From NCBI RefSeq assembly GCF_033807715.1, contig NC_084596.1, positions 39,790,458-39,854,457 of the forward strand: a stretch of 64,000 nucleotides of DNA. The letters are read 5' to 3'. Below the pieces are notes generated by a model that worked only from the letters and a program-made list of their open reading frames with translations, did no database searches and was not told the DNA's origin. This DNA is from Cololabis saira. Lineage: Eukaryota; Chordata; Actinopteri; Beloniformes; Belonidae. This document shows, one piece after another, positions 58,080-64,000 of this stretch; the stretch's first letter is position 1; every line of letters starts with the position of its first letter. A program made the position numbers and the translations under genes.

Positions 58080-58974
58080 TGTGCCACCCAGCAGCCCGGA
58101 GATATTTTTAATATCAAATTGCTGAAGTCAAGTACTCAGAGAAGAGTCTTAGACAGTTACTTAATGGTGTTGCGTGGAACCACCACAACATTTTCTAACG
58201 TCTGAGTTGTTTTTGCGTGAAACGTCTTTCATCGTGGTAGAAATTCAATTGTCATCATAAGTCTGGATTTAGATTTGAAGTTGTAATAGTCATCTCCCTG
58301 TTCTGATCTATCCAGCAGTTTTTCTCCACTCTTCACCACATCGCTGCACCGAACCCAGTGACCTATGTGTAAAGGAACTCTCCTGGTGTTTATTTGCGTA
58401 TTAACTTTGATCCCTGATGTTTAAACTCCTCCTCCAGTCGACCTCAAAGAACCCTCCTGCTGAAAGTTCAGGACCAACCGAGCCAACTGACCACACCTTT
58501 TAACCTGTTTAATGAAACAGATCATCCTTATTTTTAACTTCGATTTTGTCTTATTATCATTTTTATAGCTATCATATGTATCTAATCGTCCTTTATGTCC
58601 ATTGGTGGGAGGAATATGAAGCTGCGTCTCTGCCCCACTATTATGGTCACATAATTGTGTAATGAGACCTCGTCTGAGCCCGGTGCCAACAACCCAACAT
58701 CAGGGATGAAGCCAGCCCAGAAATAACAACAGCTGCAGTTCGTGGCCACTGGGTGCTGGATCCGGAAACGGGTCAATCTCCATTGACTCCTCTGTTAAAA
58801 TGGGCAAATTTTCAGGGTGTAGTGAATTTTTGTAAAGTAATTTGACATGATTGAGTGTCAGTGATGCAGGGTGAACCAATCAGCAATGTTCTTTACACCT
58901 ATTCACAACATGGTGCGAGAGCGGTATGAGGAAAACAAGGTTTCAGAAAACCAGAGGGTGACATCATGACAGAT
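58080..58974. other. Intergenic, no gene seen
   Basis: No recognised coding exon or repeat ends. Confidence 0.35.
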
Positions 58975-59004
58975 AGATAGATAGATATGTGTTTATTGTC
59001 CCCG

Positions 59005-59372
59005 CACTGCAAAAACTCAAAATATTACCAGGAATATTTTTCTTATTTCTAGTTAAAATGTCTCATTTTTAGTCAAAAAATCTCTTTACACTTAAAACAA
59101 GACCCATTACCAGAAAAATAACTTATTATTTGACAATTTTCACCTGTTTCAAGTTAATTTTCACTTGAAATAAGTAGAAAAAATCTGCCAGTGGGACAAG
59201 ATTTATCTTTTTTCTACTTATTTTAAGTGAAAATCTATTTGAAACAGGTGAAAATTGTTGTTTTTTCCAGTGATGAGTCTTGTTTTAAGTGTAATGAGAT
59301 TTTTTTTTTACTAAAAATTAGACATTTTAACTAGAAATAAGACAAATATTCTTCTTTTGGGTTTTTGCAGTG
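59005..59372. mobile_element. Palindromic CACTGCAAAA MITE, family J, nested in a LINE tail
   Basis: The ends CACTGCAAAAACTCAAAATA and GGGTTTTTGCAGTG are inverted, and the two halves mirror each other (AAATCTGCCAGTGGGACAAG in the centre). It splits a LINE tail that reads TTTATTGTCCCCG before it and GTGGGGAAATTTG after it. A partial copy is nested at about 44147-44450. Confidence 0.75.
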
Positions 59373-59649
59373 CGTGGGGAAATTTGTTTACAGCAAAAGA
59401 CACACATGGCAATTTGACAAACAGCATAAAAACAGGGACACAGAACAGCAACACAGACACGGTGCATCCACTTGTACATGGTATTGTCCAGCCAGCTGGG
59501 GTGCTATTTCCTAGAAATATTTAAAAGTTTAATGGCTTGGGGTATAAAAGACTTGTTAGGCGTGTTTTTAGTGAACAAGGGGGAGCAATAACGCCGAGCT
59601 GATGGCAACAGTTTAAAACTGGAGGTAAGTGGGTGCTTCTCATCAGCAA

Positions 59650-60052
59650 CAATGACATTTGCCTTGTTTGTTACCCCGTCTCTGTATCTGCTTTCAAGCT
59701 GGGTAGGGTGGCTGTTGTTACCGTCCTCCTAACAGACCTCTGTTGTGCCTCAGAGGCAAACCAGCAGATGATGCAGAAAGTTAAAACACTTTCAATAAAA
59801 GCACAATAAAACATGTGGACCATTTTGCCATTAACATTAAAAGACAACAGTTTCTTTAAAATGTACAGTCTATGTTGGGCCTTAGATTGCAACCGAGGTC
59901 AACCACTTTGGGCCCCTGAGCAGGGCCCGTAACCCTTACTGCTCCCTGGGCGCCGTGCAAATGGCAAACCACCGCTACTAGTTCGACTAGAAAATGGGTT
60001 AAATGCAGAGAAAGAATTTCCCCATTGTGGGATTGATAAAGGAAAATTATTA

Positions 60053-60103
<51 letters not shown>

Positions 60104-60230
60104 GTGCACAGGCAGTCAGACCAATTGTCCCATTTAAGTTTGTGATCAAGCACAACCCCAAGGTACTTGTATTCGGTGACAGACTGGATCACCTCTCCGT
60201 TGATAAAAGTGGGCTGAAATTAATTCTGCT
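59650..60230 (-). mobile_element. LINE reverse-transcriptase C-terminal remnant, split by a nested insertion
   Basis: Minus strand 60105-60215 encodes PTFINGEVIQSVTEYKYLG and VVLDHKLKWDN. After an insertion (about 59880-60104, including an ATT microsatellite at 60042-60103 and the tail TTCCCCATTGTGGGATTGAT) it resumes as HRLYILKKLLSFNVNGKMVH with a CWFASEAQQRS motif to about 59690. These are C-terminal reverse-transcriptase and post-RT motifs of non-LTR elements. There is no complete frame. Confidence 0.7.
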
Positions 60231-60423
60231 TCATTTGACTTCATCTTTGACATCAGGCTTTGTCCAATAATTGTACAGTTTATGGTCTGGAGCCTGGCAG
60301 AGGTTGACGGATGCCACGACGACTCAGTCTGAATGTGGAAAATGAGAACCAACTAAATGACCGAGATACATTTGTGCCATTTGATTCTCCTGACTTCGTG
60401 GGCATGCTGATTATTTCATCAAA

Positions 60424-60500
60424 CGGCGCGCGAAAATCCCTTTAAAGTCATTTTAAAGGAAAGTGGACTGTGATTGGTCGACGCCTGCGTGACGTCGTTA
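60424..60500 (+). promoter_or_regulatory. Promoter motif cluster of the right-end gene
   Basis: GCGCGCGAAAA (E2F-like) at about 60425, GATTGG (inverted CCAAT) at 60472-60477 and TGACGTCG (CRE) at 60490-60497, spaced within 75 bp ahead of a CpG-rich exon. Confidence 0.5.
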
Positions 60501-60682
60501 ACATGCGACTCCCGTGTTTACTGTGGAGGCTCGTGTTTACTGTGGTCTCCGCTGATGAAGGGGCTTTAAACCCGCTCCTTTACCACAACCAGCAGCTGCT
60601 GCCCGCCGGAGAGTCGCAGGGGAGCTGATAGGACCAGAACCCGCTCCAGCAGGGCGGTCGGTGGAGGTGAAGGAGCAGCCAG
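60500..60682 (+). other. Probable non-coding first exon of the right-end gene
   Basis: CpG-rich sequence ending GAGCAGCCAG with a consensus donor GTGAGTG at 60683. It has no ATG-led frame that continues across the junction in an obvious way. It is paired with the acceptor at 63267. Confidence 0.45.
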
Positions 60683-61024
60683 GTGAGTGTGAGCCTGCGC
60701 GGCTAACGGCACTTTGTTGTATCAGTGCTGCTGGTAACGGGGGCTGCTGCTGGGACCACGTGACCGGAAGAGGTCGAGACCTGTCCAGAACGGAGGGTCC
60801 GGTGATTGACAGCCGTCAGTCATCCACATGTGGACACACACGTGTGTGTCTGGCAGGGGTCGAGACAAGTGCATGAGCCTCGGGGAGGTGGGGGTACAAG
60901 ATGTGGACACATCCTTCTCTTAAAAGAAAATAAAACATAACAATGAAAGCATCTTCAGTTTACCTGTGATTAGTCAGCAGCACACATAGTGGAAGTGAAG
61001 TCATCAAAACACACTTAGAGGTCT
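60683..61024. other. Intron of the right-end gene, no element seen
   Basis: Unique sequence between the donor and the family K MITE. Confidence 0.35.
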
Positions 61025-61032
61025 GAACTATA

Positions 61033-61704
61033 CAGAGGTGTCAAAAGTATTCACATTCATTACTCAGGTAGAAGTATAGACACTAGAGTTTAAAAATACT
61101 CCTGTAGAAGTATCAACTCAAGTGTTTTACTCAAGTAAAAGTATAAAAGTACTGGTTTCAAAACTACTTAAAGTATAAAAGTAAAAGTAATGTAAGGGGG
61201 AAAAAAGCCATTAAGGACAAAAGCCATTGAAAATGAATGCATCTTAGTATAATGCAAATATATTAAAGAACCATATATGTGTACTATTGAGCATTAACAT
61301 GTGTTTCAGAGAGCAGGAGATATGATGACTAGTTGCCTATAAGTATTGTAATGGTGCAAAAAGTCAAACTTCAGAGACATGTTATCATTTATCCTAACCT
61401 TTATTGGAATGTACATCCAAGTTTAGTTGCAGGAATCTGAGGGAACGGATGTAAGAACAAAACTGGACAAGAACATCTGAAACAACCACAACCAAATTCA
61501 CTCTATCCGGATGGAGCAATTTAACTGGATAGTTTTTATTTTAAAGGCCGAAATGAAATAGAGTAACAAGGCTGTTTTTAAAATGTAAGGAGTAAAAAGT
61601 AAAAAGTCGTCTGAAAAATAATTACTCCAGTGAAGTATAGATAACCAAAATTTCTACTTAAGTAAGGTAACGAAGTATTTGTACTTCGTTACTTGACACC
61701 TCTG
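61033..61704. mobile_element. hAT MITE with perfect 8-bp target duplication, family K
   Basis: Terminal repeats CAGAGGTGTCAAAAGTATTC and TACTTGACACCTCTG. GAACTATA is duplicated exactly at 61025-61032 and 61705-61712. The interior is rich in AAGTATAAAAGTA-like motifs in both arms. No coding frame. Confidence 0.9.
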
Positions 61705-62322
61705 GAACTATAAGTGTCTTCATCATGGTGAAAGATCCTTGTGTTCGTTTGTCTGGTGCACAAGTTTTTATTAAATCATGCACAATGTTTTCCAGTCGGA
61801 GGTACACTGGTCTCAAACCACATAGGTAGGACAGAAATGCACACTGTGGTCATCAATCCAGTCATATTTTTTACTGAAAAAGGGAGGTGTTTTGTACGTT
61901 GTAGGAGCCGATGTTGAACCTTATCTGTTGAACTTTATCTAGGAGGCCGACTGCAGGGAAACTTAAACATGTCACACTTTCAGCCATATATTTTCTGTTG
62001 TCTATCTAATCCGACATGCCAACCCAGCAGAGATCTACGGCGACCAGAACCCAGAGAAAAACAGGAAGGGACCAATCAATCTTAAACATCCGTTTCTCTT
62101 CACCATCCTCACCTAAAGAAGAACTCAGCTAATCAGTCTGGTCATAAAAACAGAACGTGGTTCTGCACTGAGAGCAACCATCAGTGTACAATCTTATAGA
62201 AAAAACCCCTCATACTTTTAACAATTTCATAAAATCCTAACAATGGTACATCCTGTTCAGATCATTACTTTCTTTTCACCACTCCATCTTTTTGGAAAAT
62301 GCTTTTCTAGTAGCGTTCAACT

Positions 62323-63164
62323 TAGGGTGGCCAACCATCCCTTGAAAAATGGAATCGTCCCGTATTTATAAACTAAAGTATGCGTCCCGTAATGAGCTGA
62401 AAAGGGACGCACTTTGTCCCGTATTACTGAGAGTCCAAAAATAGTTGGATATGCCAATGGAAAATGGCATTGAGCTGTTGAGTTCATAAGTTATTTTTCT
62501 GTTTTACTACAACTGTAGCTACAGTCATGGCCTTTGAGACTTTCTGTTTGCACTTTTGTTATTGCACTAAAAATGTGCACTATTACAGGATAGATGTTCT
62601 GCTTTCTTTCTATTGTTTTATATTAATTTATACAATTTTAAGTTAAGCAGGACAGTTTTCTGTTTAAGAAAGATACTTATTTTATTCAGTTAATTTAGTT
62701 ATTTTGTATTAAAGTGAATTGCTGGATAATAATTAGTTTTCCATGCGTCTCTGGAACTCATTACCATCCCAACTCATTCACTCACTTCAAATTACAACTC
62801 AAAACTCATCTGTTCAAGACTGCCTATCTCATTTAACGATTCATCTCTTGTAGTTTTCTTACCTCTGCTGTTTTTAAATGCTTTTGATGTTTCTTTTAAA
62901 TGTATTCTGCTGGCTTTATTCTAATTTATTTTAGTTGTGTACGCCGACCTTGAGTGCCTAGAAAGGCGCCTTAGAAATACAATTTTATTATTATTATTAT
63001 TATTATGGCATTCAAAAATATGCATCTAATTCAGGTTTGAGTCAAATAGTTAAAAAATCGTTTCACTCGCAAAAAAAATTCTCCACGCCAGGAAGGTAAT
63101 CGGGTTGGGCGGCCCTGCAGATGAGGTGTGCCTTTATTTATTTTTCAGGGAGTTGGCAACTCTA
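62323..63164. mobile_element. hAT MITE, family D copy 2, interrupted by an L2-like tail
   Basis: Copy of 8599-9215 with termini TAGGGTGGCCAACCATCCC and GGGAGTTGGCAACTCTA. The flanking octamers GTTCAACT and GTCCCACT match at six of eight positions, a decayed target duplication. Between TTTTCCATG and TGGCATTC lies about 255 bp absent from copy 1 (62748-63005): it ends CTTGAGTGCCTAGAAAGGCG, then AGAAATACAATTTTATTATT, an L2-type LINE 3' end. Confidence 0.85.
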
Positions 63165-63267
63165 GTCCCACTAGCTCAGTCCTAATCTCCATGAATGAAA
63201 ATGCAGGTCATCAAACGTCAATAAAACAGCAGTTTCTGATAAAACCCTGACTCTTCTCTGCACCAGG

Positions 63268-63566
63268 TCCTCAGATCTCCAGGGAGTGTACAGGGACGTA
63301 AAGGAGTGTTGCGTGACCCGGATACTTCACCTTCCAACCTCGGCATCGTCTCCCCGCCCGGTTCCTCTACTCCGGCAGCCGCCGACCCGAGGCTTCGGGG
63401 CGGCGTCTGAGACCGCGGACCATGGCCTGGATGTTATTGAGACCCTGTCTGTTGCCAAGTAGAAAACTTTTGATTGTTTGAGCCCCAAAGCAAACCCTCG
63501 CTAAAGACGGCGCGATTCCCGCCCCCATGTGAGTCCCTGTCACTCCGTGCATTCAGCCTCTGTCTG
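63268..63566 (+). other. 5' untranslated part of the right-end gene, second exon
   Basis: Begins after a good acceptor (CTCTTCTCTGCACCAG, AG at 63266-63267). It contains an upstream frame from ATG at 63422 (MAWMLLRPCLLPSRKLLIV, then stop) and another short ATG-TGA at 63527. Both would reduce initiation at the main frame. Confidence 0.45.
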
Positions 63567-64000
63567 ATGCAGCAACCGCGCTGTCGAAAAGCACAACGTA
63601 TGAAGAGGAGGAAGGGCTTCATGTCGTCAGTCAAAGGAGTGTCTCATCTGTCCAGGCGAGCCAAGAGACGCTTGTATTGTAAGTTGCAGTTTTGGATGTG
63701 GAGGAAGCGGCGGGAGAAGTCTCGATTTGGGATTTTAAGAAGTAGAAGGTGCACACACAACTCACTGGTGAGAACGTCAAGCTTGGTGTCGCCTCTTGGA
63801 TGTGACGCAGGAGGCTCAGAAGACGCCGTCAGATTGCACAACGGCCTGCCGACGCAGAGCGAAGCGGCCCGTCTTTCCGGAGCGCTGGCTGGCGCCAGGT
63901 GCTCGCAAGTTACTGATGCAAACGTTTACGGCGGCGCTGCCAGTCAGACGCTACCAGAGACAACCATGTTGTGTCAGAATGGAGAAACTTGGTTACGGCC
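63567..64000 (+). CDS. Arg/Lys-rich protein, N-terminal part, runs off the window
   Basis: An open frame from ATG at 63567 to the window end, 144 codons without stop, in CpG-rich sequence unlike the flanking repeats. It starts MQQPRCRKAQRMKRRKGF. Basic residues dominate positions 1-67, including SRRAKRRLYCKLQFWMWRKR, which looks like a nuclear or nucleolar localisation region. The later part is Ser/Gly/Ala-rich. The basic segment with L-Y-x-K and K-L-x-x-W spacing faintly resembles the N terminus of SENP3/SENP5 SUMO proteases. That is only a guess, and no protease domain lies in the window. Confidence 0.5.
   Translation, partial: MQQPRCRKAQRMKRRKGFMSSVKGVSHLSRRAKRRLYCKLQFWMWRKRREKSRFGILRSRRCTHNSLVRTSSLVSPLGCDAGGSEDAVRLHNGLPTQSEAARLSGALAGARCSQVTDANVYGGAASQTLPETTMLCQNGETWLR

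Overview
This is nuclear DNA of a ray-finned fish, most likely a percomorph teleost (inference). The evidence is intron-split vertebrate genes with compact introns, GT..AG junctions and CpG-rich promoters, plus dense microsatellites and typical fish transposon families (Tc1, hAT miniature elements, Harbinger, L2-like LINE tails). I saw no rRNA, tRNA gene, CRISPR array or prokaryotic feature.

Layout. Positions 1-27000 hold the 5' part of tsc22d2 on the minus strand: a CpG island at about 26300-26900, a hexamer-based minisatellite at 25557-26262, the long first coding exon (24006-25555) and a 75-bp second coding exon (9471-9545). The TSC-box leucine-zipper exons were not found and probably lie before position 1. 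Introns are full of DNA-transposon remnants. From 27000 to 37000 there is no host gene: two long microsatellites, an inverted-arm element, a three-layer nest of transposons (31640-34330) and an intact Tc1 element with an uninterrupted 333-residue transposase (34644-36231). pfn2 (profilin-2) follows on the plus strand with two alternative last coding exons (37469-42043).

On the right, a plus-strand gene (46753-52704) encodes a 1339-residue secreted protein. Its N-terminal half-kilobase-scale region carries two tandem four-cysteine modules that look like ZP-N domains, followed by a very long Pro/Gln-rich tail. Tail-to-tail with it is fetub (fetuin-B, minus strand, 53387-55597), a two-cystatin-domain inhibitor of astacin proteases. 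Fetuin-B is known to restrain the proteases that modify ZP egg coats, so the pairing is functionally suggestive. After a repeat-rich stretch, a promoter with CCAAT/CRE/E2F-like motifs (60420-60500) drives a probable non-coding first exon. An Arg/Lys-rich reading frame then opens at 63567 and runs off the window.

The tsc22d2/pfn2 neighbourhood agrees with human 3q25 synteny, which supports both gene calls. All exon boundaries were set by hand from reading phase and splice consensus, without alignment software.
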